From assembly GCF_050847355.1 (NCBI RefSeq), contig NZ_CP193755.1:248001-312000 (forward strand): DNA of 64,000 nt, written 5' to 3'. This DNA comes from Limimaricola sp027213785 (GTDB lineage Bacteria; Pseudomonadota; Alphaproteobacteria; Rhodobacterales; Rhodobacteraceae). The first letter of the stretch is position 1. Each line of letters begins with the position of its first letter. The notes under the pieces were generated by a model. It searched no databases. It was not told the DNA's origin and saw nothing but the letters and a program-made list of their open reading frames with translations. Of the stretch, positions 32,492 to 40,022 are shown one piece after another. Position numbers and translations under genes: made by a program.

Positions 32492-33300
32492 CAGAACTCC
32501 ACCTCGACACCGGGCAGCTCGAGCGCGCGCATCAGGTCGCGCAGTTCCTGGCGCGCTGCGACGTTGGAGATGTTGAGGTTGCTCACCCCGACATCGCGCA
32601 GGTCCAGAAGCGTCAGCCCACGCGGGAACAGTTCACGAAAGGTCACCCGCTCGTTGAAGCCCGGGGCCGAGCGGAAGCCGATCCGCTCCGACAGCCGCGA
32701 CAGCGCGCTTTCCATCTTCTGCTTGTTGACCATCTGCTGCGCGCCGAGCCGGTTGCGCAGCACCACCCAGTCGATCGGGTCGAGACCGGCCTGTGCACGC
32801 AGCTGCCGCGCGCTCCAGACCATTTCGGAATAGACCGAGGGCCCGAGGATCGTCTCCCCGTCATTGTCGATCTTGGCCAGCAGGTCGAAGTCGATGAAGC
32901 TGTCATTAAGCGGGGTGAGCAGCGTATCGGCCAGCGAATGCGCCACCTGGCTGAGACGGGTATGGCTGCCGGGGCAGTCGATCAGGATGAAATCGCTGTC
33001 GTCCTCGAGCTGCGCCACCGCGGCCGAGAGCCGGTGATCCGAGGCGTTCTCGCCCGGCTGCAAGGCCGAGGCGTCGATCTCGGGCAGTTCGACATGGGCG
33101 GGCGAGGGCAGCTCCAGCCCCGCGCGTTCGCAGTAGCGGCGGCGGTTCTCGATATAGCGCCCGAGAGATTTCTGCCGCAGATCGAGATCGAGCGTGCCGA
33201 TCTTGTGGCCCATCCGCGCGAGCGCGGTCGCGACATGCATCGCCACGGTGGATTTTCCGGCTCCGCCCTTCTCGTTGCCGACGACGATGATATGCGCCAC
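32491..33300 (-). CDS. mipZ: Division-plane positioning ATPase MipZ
   Basis: This is a 269-residue ParA/MinD-type ATPase that forms a gradient from ParB at the poles and inhibits FtsZ away from midcell. The deviant Walker A EKGGAGKST lies about residue 10, DLDLRQKSLGRYIENRR is diagnostic of MipZ rather than ParA, FILIDCPGSHTRLSQ is Walker B, and WVVLRNRL and FRELFPRGLTLLDL complete the pattern. I chose the GTG at 33300 because GGAGGGG lies at ideal spacing; an ATG eight codons upstream has no ribosome-binding site. It is found in alphaproteobacteria without MinCDE. Confidence 0.93.
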   Translation of the reverse strand: MAHIIVVGNEKGGAGKSTVAMHVATALARMGHKIGTLDLDLRQKSLGRYIENRRRYCERAGLELPSPAHVELPEIDASALQPGENASDHRLSAAVAQLEDDSDFILIDCPGSHTRLSQVAHSLADTLLTPLNDSFIDFDLLAKIDNDGETILGPSVYSEMVWSARQLRAQAGLDPIDWVVLRNRLGAQQMVNKQKMESALSRLSERIGFRSAPGFNERVTFRELFPRGLTLLDLRDVGVSNLNISNVAARQELRDLMRALELPGVEVEF

Positions 33301-33673
33301 GTGTTCCGTCCCCTCCGGCCGCAAGGGGCCGTTCCCGCACTGCTTTCCGGGGTAGGGGATGGCGCCTTACCGCGCAAGTCCCACGCGGCGCACGACGGCC
33401 CTGCCCATTGACTTGTGCGGCTTTCGGGTCCATCTGCCCCTCAAGACCGAAGCGCTTGGCCCGCGTGAGCAGCCGCGCCGCCCCCGCAGGATCTGCGCTG
33501 GCGCCCGCACCGCTTCGGATCTCAGGTTCCCATTTCACGCAAGGGGCCGCGTCCTGTCGGCGCGTGGGCATTCGGCCCCGCGTGAGCGCAAGGGCGCAAC
33601 CCGACCGTCGACCCGCATGCCGCGGGTCTGCGCCCATGCCGCGGTGCGTTTCGTGCCGCTTACAAGGATGCAC
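33301..33673. other. Divergent intergenic region upstream of the DEAD-box helicase gene
   Basis: About 370 bp without a convincing gene. It separates mipZ from the helicase, which may therefore have a long 5' leader. A TTGACT at 33410 has no good -10 partner. Nothing else stands out. Confidence 0.5.
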
Positions 33674-34942
33674 ATGGATTTCGACATGCTGGGGCTGGCG
33701 CCCCGTCTCGTTTCCGCCCTCGCCGAGCAGGGCATCACCGATCCGACCCCGATCCAGACCCAGGCGATCCCGCACGCCATGAACGGCCGCGACGTGATGG
33801 GCCTGGCCCAGACCGGCACCGGCAAGACCGCGGCCTTCGGCCTGCCGATGATCGACCGGCTGATGAAGTCCGGCGGCAAGCCCGCGCCGAAATCGGCCCG
33901 CGCGCTGGTGCTGGCGCCGACGCGCGAGCTGGCCAAGCAGATCGCCGACAACCTTACCGCCTATACCCAAGGCAGCCACCTCAAGACCGTGCTGGTCGTC
34001 GGCGGCGCCGGGATCAACGGCCAGATCAAGCGCATGGAAGGCGGCTGCTCGCTGCTCGTCGCCACGCCGGGCCGGCTGATCGACCTGCTCGACCGTCGTG
34101 CGGTCGACCTGTCGAAGACCGAGTTCCTGGTGCTCGACGAGGCCGATCAGATGCTCGACATGGGCTTCATCCACGCGCTGCGCCGGATCGCGCCTCTGTT
34201 GCCGAAGGAGCGTCAGACGATGCTGTTCTCGGCCACCATGCCCAAGCAGATGGAAGAGCTGGCCTCGGCCTATCTCACCGACGCGGTGCGGGTGCAGGTG
34301 AACCCGCCGGGCAAGGCCGCCGACAAGATCGACCAGTCGATCCACTTCGTCGCCAAGGCCGCCAAGACCGAGCTTCTGACCGAGCTGCTCGACCAGCACC
34401 GCGACGAGTTGGCGCTGGTCTTCGGACGTACCAAGCACGGCATGGAGAAGCTTTCCAAGCAGCTCGCCGCCGCCGGCTTCGCCGCCGCCGCGATCCATGG
34501 CAACAAGAGCCAGGGTCAGCGCGAACGGGCGATCCGCGACTTTCGCGAGGGCAAGGTCCGGGTGCTGGTCGCCACCGATGTCGCCGCACGCGGCATCGAC
34601 ATCCCGGGTGTGCGCCACGTCTACAACTACGAGCTGCCGAACGTGGCCGAGAACTACGTGCACCGGATCGGTCGCACCGCGCGTGCCGGTGCCGATGGCC
34701 GCGCCGTGGCGCTCTGCGCGCCCGACGAGATGGGTGAGCTGAAGGATATCGAAAAGGCGATGAAGGCGGCGATCCCCGTGGCCTCCGGCACCCGCTGGGA
34801 CCCGGTCGAGCCCGAGAAGAAGGGCCGTCGCGGCGGCGGGGGCGGTCGCCGGTTCGGCGGCGGCGCGCCCAAGCCCGAGGGCGCGGCCAAGCCGGGCGGC
34901 CGTCCGGCCCGGCGTCGCAGGCCCGCCCGCAAGGCCGCCTGA
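33674..34942 (+). CDS. DEAD-box RNA helicase (RhlE-like)
   Basis: This is a 422-residue ATP-dependent RNA helicase. The Q-motif (PTPIQTQAIP), motif I AQTGTGKT, motif Ia PTRELAKQI, motif II VLDEADQMLDMGF, motif III SAT, and C-terminal motifs VATDVAARGIDIPGVRHV and HRIGRTARAG are all present. After about residue 375 an Arg/Gly/Lys-rich tail follows, typical of RhlE-type RNA binding. ATG 33674 has AAGGA at five bases; another ATG two codons earlier overlaps that site. A likely role is RNA remodelling or ribosome assembly at low temperature. A strong terminator follows. Confidence 0.92.
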   Translation: MDFDMLGLAPRLVSALAEQGITDPTPIQTQAIPHAMNGRDVMGLAQTGTGKTAAFGLPMIDRLMKSGGKPAPKSARALVLAPTRELAKQIADNLTAYTQGSHLKTVLVVGGAGINGQIKRMEGGCSLLVATPGRLIDLLDRRAVDLSKTEFLVLDEADQMLDMGFIHALRRIAPLLPKERQTMLFSATMPKQMEELASAYLTDAVRVQVNPPGKAADKIDQSIHFVAKAAKTELLTELLDQHRDELALVFGRTKHGMEKLSKQLAAAGFAAAAIHGNKSQGQRERAIRDFREGKVRVLVATDVAARGIDIPGVRHVYNYELPNVAENYVHRIGRTARAGADGRAVALCAPDEMGELKDIEKAMKAAIPVASGTRWDPVEPEKKGRRGGGGGRRFGGGAPKPEGAAKPGGRPARRRRPARKAA

Positions 34943-34948
34943 AGACGA

Positions 34949-34976
34949 AAACGCCGCCCCTCGGGGCGGCGTTTTT
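34949..34976 (+). terminator. Terminator after the DEAD-box helicase
   Basis: AAACGCCGCCCC-TC-GGGGCGGCGTTT followed by TT forms a perfect GC stem with flanking A/T tracts, so it may serve both strands. Confidence 0.9.
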
Positions 34977-35001
34977 CATTTCCGAAAGCTGTCGGAAGCG
35001 A

Positions 35002-35514
35002 TCAGACGTCGAGATCGACGCGCGCCCGTGGTTGGGTCGCGCCGAGGAGCCGCGCCCGAAGCGTGGCGCACTGCTCGGCGGTGACGATGTCGAAGCCGCC
35101 CGAGGCTGCCCGCGCGCGGTGTTTCTCGGCCAGCGCGCCATGCGGCCGGGCGGCGTGCGCCGCGCCGAATGCGGCCGCGATCTCCGACCATGGCGCGACG
35201 CGGCTCAGTTCGTCCCACTGCGCCACCAGCGCGGGGCCGCGCCCTTGGGCAAGCGCGTCGGAGACCAGCCGGGCATTGGGCACCAGCATCCAGACCTCGC
35301 GGCGGGTCTGGCGGATCGGGCTCGCCTCGTCCCACCGCATGGCACGGGGGCGCGCGGCGGCCTTGTGCATGCCATAGGCGGCCCGGCCCATCGTGGCTTT
35401 TTCGTGGCGCCCGCGCGGCTCGATCGGGGGCACCCGGCCCAGGATACGCATCATTTCATGATGATCGATCAGGTGGGCCTTGTCGGCGAAGGAACGGGCG
35501 CCGGAATGTTGCAT
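35002..35514 (-). CDS. Conserved-looking hypothetical protein
   Basis: This is a 170-residue soluble protein beginning MQHSGARSFADKAHLIDHHE. It is rich in His and Arg, with no signal peptide or membrane segment. Recognisable stretches are ILGRVPPIEPRGRHEKATMG and RREVWMLVPNARLVSDALAQ. I do not recognise the family. The start follows CAGGGG at seven bases; an upstream Met 18 codons earlier is possible but would read through the palindrome at 35531-35546. That palindrome, just upstream, suggests the gene is controlled by a dedicated repressor. Confidence 0.6.
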   Translation of the reverse strand: MQHSGARSFADKAHLIDHHEMMRILGRVPPIEPRGRHEKATMGRAAYGMHKAAARPRAMRWDEASPIRQTRREVWMLVPNARLVSDALAQGRGPALVAQWDELSRVAPWSEIAAAFGAAHAARPHGALAEKHRARAASGGFDIVTAEQCATLRARLLGATQPRARVDLDV

Positions 35515-35530
35515 CGAAAAAGCCCCTGAA

Positions 35531-35546
35531 ATGACATATTTGTCAT
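35531..35546. promoter_or_regulatory. Palindromic candidate operator ATGACA-TATT-TGTCAT
   Basis: This perfect inverted repeat with 6-bp arms lies 17-32 bp upstream of the hypothetical gene start. A weak promoter (TTGTGT, 17 bp, TGCTAG, read on the minus strand) ends just before it, so the palindrome would cover the transcription start. No matching regulator is adjacent. Confidence 0.45.
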
Positions 35547-35711
35547 GGTCTAGCAGGGTCGAACGCATTGCGACACAATTAGGTGCCGATTGTTGCCCGC
35601 AAAACGCCATATTTCGACGTCGCCCTGCCATTGTTGTGCGATGCAGGGGCAAATCGGGCGGGTTTCCGGGGCAGGGTGGGCGCCGCGTCGCCGCAATTGC
35701 GCCACAAATGC

Positions 35712-35736
35712 AAAACGCCGCCCCGAAGGGCGGCGC
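35712..35736 (-). terminator. Terminator of the rplS-rpmE transcript
   Basis: On the minus strand GCCGCCC-TTCG-GGGCGGC is followed by GTTTTG, 26 bp after the rpmE stop. Confidence 0.85.
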
Positions 35737-35761
35737 TTCCGATTCGCAGAGGCCGGGGCTA

Positions 35762-35983
35762 TCAGAAGCCGAGGCCGGCGTACTTGTTCTTGAACTTCGA
35801 GACGCGGCCGCCGGCATCCATCAGGCGCGAGGAGCCGCCGGTCCAGGCCGGGTGCACGGAGGGGTCGATGTCGAGCGACAGCTGGTCGCCTTCCTTGCCC
35901 CAGGTCGACTTCATCTTGACCACGGTGCCGTCGGTCATCTTGACGTCGATGATGTGGTAGTCGGGGTGGATGTCCGCTTTCAT
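35762..35983 (-). CDS. rpmE: 50S ribosomal protein L31
   Basis: This is a 73-residue L31 with the family N-terminus MKADIHPDYHIIDVKMTDGT and the SVHPAWTGGSSRLMDAGGRV core. It contains no cysteine, so it is the zinc-free form, usual in alphaproteobacteria. It lies 11 bp after rplS and shares its transcript. Confidence 0.95.
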   Translation of the reverse strand: MKADIHPDYHIIDVKMTDGTVVKMKSTWGKEGDQLSLDIDPSVHPAWTGGSSRLMDAGGRVSKFKNKYAGLGF

Positions 35984-35994
35984 GTCGGCGCTCC

Positions 35995-36387
35995 TCAGGC
36001 CTGGGCCGCGGCCGTGTCGGCCTTGGGCTTGTAGTTGCTGACTTCGGCGATACGGGCCGACTTGCCGCGACGCGAACGCAGGTAGTAGAGCTTCGCGCGG
36101 CGCACGCGGCCACGACGCACCACCTCGATCGAATCGATGTTGGTCGAGTAGAGCGGGAAGACGCGCTCGACGCCCTCGCCGAACGAGATCTTGCGCACGG
36201 TGAACGAGCCGGCGATGCCGGAGCCGTTCTTGCGGCTGATGCAGACGCCTTCGTACATCTGGACGCGGGTCCGGGTGCCCTCGGTCACCTTGTAGCCGAC
36301 GCGCACGGTGTCACCGGCCTTGAAGTCGGGAATGGTCTTTCCCAGCGAAGCGATCTGCTCCGCTTCGAGCTGTGCGATCAGGTCCAT
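35995..36387 (-). CDS. rplS: 50S ribosomal protein L19
   Basis: This is a 130-residue L19. MDLIAQLEAEQIASLGKTIP is the normal N-terminus, with an AAGGAG ribosome-binding site. FKAGDTVRVGYKVTEG, RVQMYEGVCISRKNGSG, and the RRGRVRRAKLYYLRSRRGK tail that contacts 16S are present. Starting at an upstream Met would add 24 unrelated residues and overlap trmD. It is the usual partner of trmD, rimM and rpsP. Confidence 0.95.
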   Translation of the reverse strand: MDLIAQLEAEQIASLGKTIPDFKAGDTVRVGYKVTEGTRTRVQMYEGVCISRKNGSGIAGSFTVRKISFGEGVERVFPLYSTNIDSIEVVRRGRVRRAKLYYLRSRRGKSARIAEVSNYKPKADTAAAQA

Positions 36388-36439
36388 GCCTGTCACTCCT
36401 TGATTGCTCGCGGTTATCTCCGCGAAGTTGCTCGCAACC

Positions 36440-37270
36440 TCAGAGCTCTCGGTCTTCATCCGGGTCCATACCGCGCGCCGCGCAATATGCCCGCCAGAGA
36501 TCAGGTCGCCGTTCTTTCGTCAGCCTCTCGGCCATCTCCCGGCGCCAGTCGGTGATCTTCGCGTGATGACCCGAGAGAAGAACCTCGGGGATCGCACGAC
36601 CCTTCCAGAGCGCGGGCTTGGTGTACTGCGGGTGTTCGAGGAGACCGTGGGAGAAGGATTCCTCCTCCGTGGACGCCTGATTCCCGAGCACGCGGGGTAT
36701 AAGGCGGACCGTCGCGTCGATCAAGGCCTGCGCCGCGATCTCGCCGCCGGTCAACACGAAATCTCCGAGCGAAACCTCGAGGATGCCGTGCTCCTCGATC
36801 ACCCGCTCGTCCACTCCCTCGAAGCGGCCGCAAAGCAGGATCACCCCGTCCGCCTGCGCCAGTTCCCGCGCCAGCGCCTGATCGAAGCGGCGACCGCGCG
36901 GCGAAAGGTAGATCACCGGGGTCACGCCCTTGGCGCGCGCTTTGGCGTCGTCGATGGCGCGACCGACGATGTCGGGGCGCAGCACCATGCCCGCACCGCC
37001 GCCCGCGGGCGTGTCGTCGACATTGCGGTGCTTGCCCTCGCCGTAGGGGCGCAGGTCGATCGGCTGCAGCTGCCACAGCCCGTCCTTCAGCGCCTTGCCG
37101 GTCAGGCTCTCGCCCAGCACGCCGGGGAAGGCCTGCGGAAACAGGGTGACGACCTGCGCGGTCCAGGCCCCGGCGAGGTCCGGAGTGTCGGTCATCAGCT
37201 CGCGCGGCTGCGCCGAGGGGCGGGCGCTCAGCCGACCTGCGGCGCGGGAGGGGGAAGGGGTGTCGCTCAT
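36440..37270 (-). CDS. trmD: tRNA (guanine-N1)-methyltransferase
   Basis: This is a 276-residue SPOUT-class enzyme methylating G37 of tRNAs to prevent frameshifting. The trefoil-knot SAM site is seen in VIYLSPRGRRFDQALARELA, LCGRFEGVDERVIEEHG and GDFVLTGGEIAAQALID. DDTPAGGGAGMVLRPD is the conserved N-terminal motif. The first 25 residues (Ser/Pro/Arg-rich) are not part of the family, so the real start may be the ATG at 37195. It lies between DUF1328 and rplS. Confidence 0.93.
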   Translation of the reverse strand: MSDTPSPSRAAGRLSARPSAQPRELMTDTPDLAGAWTAQVVTLFPQAFPGVLGESLTGKALKDGLWQLQPIDLRPYGEGKHRNVDDTPAGGGAGMVLRPDIVGRAIDDAKARAKGVTPVIYLSPRGRRFDQALARELAQADGVILLCGRFEGVDERVIEEHGILEVSLGDFVLTGGEIAAQALIDATVRLIPRVLGNQASTEEESFSHGLLEHPQYTKPALWKGRAIPEVLLSGHHAKITDWRREMAERLTKERRPDLWRAYCAARGMDPDEDREL

Positions 37271-37292
37271 GGCGACGGCTCTAGCGGATCAC

Positions 37293-37320
37293 GGGCCGCC
37301 GGGAAAGATCCCGGCGGCCC
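37293..37320 (-). promoter_or_regulatory. Intercistronic hairpin before trmD
   Basis: GGGCCGCCGGG (37293-37303) and CCCGGCGGCCC (37310-37320) form a perfect 11-bp stem with a 6-nt loop and no T-tract. It sits between the DUF1328 gene and trmD and may tune trmD expression relative to its neighbours. Confidence 0.5.
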
Positions 37321-37336
37321 GGAGCTAGCTGCGCGA

Positions 37337-37501
37337 TCAGGCCGCGAGGCCGATGATCCCGAACAGCACCAGCAGGAACAGCACCAGCGCGATGATGGCG
37401 AGCCACTTGGCCCCGGTAAGCGCGGCGCCGGAAATCCGGCCCATGCCCAGAAGACCGGCGACGGCAGCGATGGCGAGGAGGATCAGAATCCATTCGATCA
37501 T
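37337..37501 (-). CDS. DUF1328 small membrane protein
   Basis: This is a 54-residue protein with two hydrophobic helices: MIEWILILLAIAAVAGLLGM, then a GRISGAALTGAKW turn, then a Leu/Val/Phe-rich helix. This is the DUF1328 (YtjA) pattern of small inner-membrane proteins, whose function is unknown. A longer frame adds 29 residues rich in Arg and Pro that are unlike the family. Its presence inside the rimM-trmD operon is unusual. Confidence 0.85.
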   Translation of the reverse strand: MIEWILILLAIAAVAGLLGMGRISGAALTGAKWLAIIALVLFLLVLFGIIGLAA

Positions 37502-37584
37502 GTCATAGCCTTTCGGTCTGCGCCCGGAAAAACTCCGGCGCTTCAAGGGCTCAACACGGATGGGTAAGGCGGGTTCCGGGGCGT

Positions 37585-38094
37585 TCAACCCCCGAACAGG
37601 CCCTCCGGCGGATCGGCGACGATGCGCCCCGCCGCGAGATCGACGGTCGGCACGGCGGCGAGCGTGAAGGGCAGCAGAACCGTGGCCTGACCCTGCGGCG
37701 GCAGCACCTCCAGCAGGTCTCCGGCCCCGTGGTTGAGCACCGCGCGCACCGTGCCCAAGAGCGCGCCGCCGGTATCGTGCACCGCGAGGCCGATCAGGTC
37801 GGCGTGGTAGTATTCGTCGTCGGGCAGGGCCGGCAGCCGGTCGCGCGGCGCGAAGAGATCGGCGCCCTTGAGCGCGTCGGCCTCCTCCTTGCTGGTGATG
37901 CCGTCGACCCGGGCGGTATAGGCGCCCGAGCCCTGACCGGTCAGCACGATCTGCCGGAATTCGCGGCCATCGGCGGTGCTGAGCGGCACGTAGTCGACGA
38001 TCGCCTCGGGGTCGGCGCAGAAGCTCTTGAGCCGCACCTCGCCGCGCACCCCGAAGGCGCCCGCCAGCCGCCCCACGCAGATCATGTCGCCCAT
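37585..38094 (-). CDS. rimM: Ribosome maturation factor RimM
   Basis: This is a 169-residue 16S processing factor. The N-terminal barrel begins ICVGRLAGAFGVRGEVRLKS, and the PRC-barrel domain has DEYYHADLIGLAVHDTGGALLG and PFTLAAVPTVDLAAGRIVAD. It binds S19 during 30S head assembly. It lies upstream of trmD as in most proteobacteria, but bluB separates it from rpsP. Confidence 0.94.
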   Translation of the reverse strand: MGDMICVGRLAGAFGVRGEVRLKSFCADPEAIVDYVPLSTADGREFRQIVLTGQGSGAYTARVDGITSKEEADALKGADLFAPRDRLPALPDDEYYHADLIGLAVHDTGGALLGTVRAVLNHGAGDLLEVLPPQGQATVLLPFTLAAVPTVDLAAGRIVADPPEGLFGG

Positions 38095-38155
38095 GTCATG
38101 TCCTCCAAGCCTGTTCTCGCGCGTTGGAACAACAGCCCGGCCCCGAAGGCAAGGC

Positions 38156-38809
38156 TCAGCGCGTCTCGATCGGCAGGTGGCCGCGCCGGACTTCCCAGCC
38201 CTCGGCCTCGAGCTCGGGCACCCGGTCGAGCGCGCGGGCGTAACCGACGCAGAGATAGCCCACCAGCGCCCAGCCGGGCGGGATGTCCAGATCCCGCGCC
38301 AGCCGCTCGGGGTCGAGGATCGAAACCCATCCGGTGCCTAGGCCCTCGGCGCGCGCGGTGAGCCAGAACTGGGTGATCGCGGCGACGACCGAGTAGCGCC
38401 GCATCTCGGGCATGGTGGCCGCGCCGAGGCCGTGCCCCTTGCCGGTGGTCTCGTCGCAATAGACGGCAAGCTGCACCGGCGCGTCGCGCATGCCCGACAG
38501 CTTGAGCCGCGCATAGAGCGTGGCGCGGTCGCGCGGCTGCCCCGCGAGGGCCTCGGCATTGGCCGCCTCGAAATTGGTGAGCGCCGCGGCGCGGGCTCTC
38601 TCGCTTTCGACCCGGATCACCCGCCAAGGCTCCGACAGCCCCACCGATGGCGCGGTCAGAAACGAATCGAGGCAGCGCGTCAGCGCTGCCTCGTCCACCG
38701 GATCGGTGCGGAACCGGCGCACGTCGCGCCGGCGGTCCATCAGCCGGGCCAGTTCGGCCCGGAACTCCGGCGCGAAGGCGCCGGGGCGTTCCGGGCCACC
38801 GCCGATCAC
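38156..38809 (-). CDS. bluB: 5,6-dimethylbenzimidazole synthase
   Basis: This is a 217-residue flavin-destructase of the nitroreductase fold. It converts reduced FMN and oxygen to DMB, the lower ligand of vitamin B12. RRRDVRRFRTDPVDEAALTR, the SFLTAPSVGLSEPWRVIR segment, GHGLGAATMPEMRRYSVVAA and GLGTGWVSILDPERLARDL are diagnostic of BluB. The start is a GTG that overlaps the rpsP stop (GTGA), implying translational coupling to a ribosomal protein. No other cobalamin gene is nearby. Confidence 0.9.
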   Translation of the reverse strand: MIGGGPERPGAFAPEFRAELARLMDRRRDVRRFRTDPVDEAALTRCLDSFLTAPSVGLSEPWRVIRVESERARAAALTNFEAANAEALAGQPRDRATLYARLKLSGMRDAPVQLAVYCDETTGKGHGLGAATMPEMRRYSVVAAITQFWLTARAEGLGTGWVSILDPERLARDLDIPPGWALVGYLCVGYARALDRVPELEAEGWEVRRGHLPIETR

Positions 38810-39168
38810 TCGGCGCTCTCTTCGGCCGGGGCGGCCTCGCGGGCGGCGCGCTTCTCGGCGCGCTCCTTGGCGGCCTTGCCCGGCTCGCCCTTCTTGGGGT
38901 TGGAGCGGGTCTTCTTCTCGGCGACGCCGGCGGCTTCGAGCATGCGCGCGACGCGGTCGGTCGGCTGGGCGCCCTTGGCGATCCATTCCTGGATGCGCTC
39001 GATGTCCATCTTCACGCGGTCCTCGCTGTCCTTGGGGAGCAGCGGGTTGTAGGTGCCGAGCTTCTCGAGGAAGCGGCCGTCACGCGGCATGCGCGAGTCG
39101 GTGGCGACGATCGAGTAGTGGGGGCGCTTCTTGGAACCGCCGCGGGCGAGCCGGATCTTCATGGCCAT
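38806..39168 (-). CDS. rpsP: 30S ribosomal protein S16
   Basis: This is a 120-residue S16. MAMKIRLARGGSKKRPHYSI and RDGRFLEKLGTYNPL are the universal core. After about residue 85 an alphaproteobacterial extension rich in Lys, Ala and Glu follows. It is first of the rpsP-bluB-rimM run and is preceded by the chorismate mutase gene. Confidence 0.96.
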   Translation of the reverse strand: MAMKIRLARGGSKKRPHYSIVATDSRMPRDGRFLEKLGTYNPLLPKDSEDRVKMDIERIQEWIAKGAQPTDRVARMLEAAGVAEKKTRSNPKKGEPGKAAKERAEKRAAREAAPAEESAE

Positions 39169-39210
39169 GGGAGTATCTCCTTGGGTATGGCTGGTGACGG
39201 GAACGTCCCG

Positions 39211-39507
39211 TCAGGATTGATGTTTCTCGTGGTGCTTGATGACTTCCTGGATGATGAAGGCCAGGAATTTCTTGGCGAATTCGGGGTCGAGATCGGCCTC
39301 CTTCGCAAGATCGGTGAGCCGGGCGATCTGCGCTTCCTCGCGGATCGGATCGGCCGGGGGCAGGTCGTGCTCGGCCTTGAGCCGGCCGACCGCCTGGGTG
39401 TGCTTGAACCGCTCGCCCAGCGTGTAGACGAGGATCGCGTCGAGCCGGTCGATGCTCTCGCGGTGCTCGCGCAGAAGCTGCGCGGCGCGGTTGCTGGCCT
39501 CGGTCAT
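39211..39507 (-). CDS. AroQ-type chorismate mutase
   Basis: This is a 98-residue all-helical chorismate mutase converting chorismate to prephenate for Phe/Tyr synthesis. LREHRESIDRLDAILVYTLG carries the first catalytic Arg, followed by KHTQAVGRLKAEHDLPPADP (second Arg/Lys). FLAFIIQEVIKHHE is the third helix. It is stand-alone (no prephenate dehydratase domain) and overlaps the GNAT gene by four bases on the same strand. Confidence 0.9.
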   Translation of the reverse strand: MTEASNRAAQLLREHRESIDRLDAILVYTLGERFKHTQAVGRLKAEHDLPPADPIREEAQIARLTDLAKEADLDPEFAKKFLAFIIQEVIKHHEKHQS

Positions 39508-40022
39508 GGGCGCTCTCCCGTCAGGTCGTGGCGCCAGATCTCGACGGCGGGGCCGTCGGGGTCGGCGCGGAATTCGCGGCCCGTGTTCTCGGCGCCTAGC
39601 CGCCGCGCCACCGATTGGCTGGCGGCGTTCTCGGGGTCGATCATCGAGGCCAGCTCGCGCATTCCGAGCCGGTCGCGCGCGAAATCGAGAACGGCGCGCC
39701 CGGCCTCGGTGGCATAGCCCTTGCCTTCGGCCCCCTCGTAGAGGTGGTAGCCCAACTCCGGCATCGGCCAGGGTTCGGGGCCCCAGAGACCGACGAGCCC
39801 GACCGGCGCGCCGCTATCGCGCTCGATGGCGGCCCACATGCCGTAGCCGAGGATCTGCCAGTGCCCCAGATGCAGCGCGATCACCCGCCACGCCTTGTGC
39901 CGGGGGGCCGGGCCGCCGACGAAGGCCGCGCGATCCGACGCGAGGAACTCGCGCTCCGCCGGCAGTACCGACAGCGAGGGCGGCACGAGGTGCAGCCGGT
40001 CCGTGGCGAGCGACGGGATCAT
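39504..40022 (-). CDS. RimJ/RimL-type GNAT acetyltransferase
   Basis: This is a 172-residue acetyltransferase starting MIPSLATDRLHLVPPSLSVL (the TxRL motif of the RimJ/RimL class). ELGYHLYEGAEGKGYATEAG contains the acetyl-CoA loop and MIDPENAASQSVARRLGAEN the late helix. It overlaps ffh (four bases) and chorismate mutase (four bases), so it is fixed in this operon. The target protein or metabolite is unknown. Confidence 0.88.
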   Translation of the reverse strand: MIPSLATDRLHLVPPSLSVLPAEREFLASDRAAFVGGPAPRHKAWRVIALHLGHWQILGYGMWAAIERDSGAPVGLVGLWGPEPWPMPELGYHLYEGAEGKGYATEAGRAVLDFARDRLGMRELASMIDPENAASQSVARRLGAENTGREFRADPDGPAVEIWRHDLTGERP

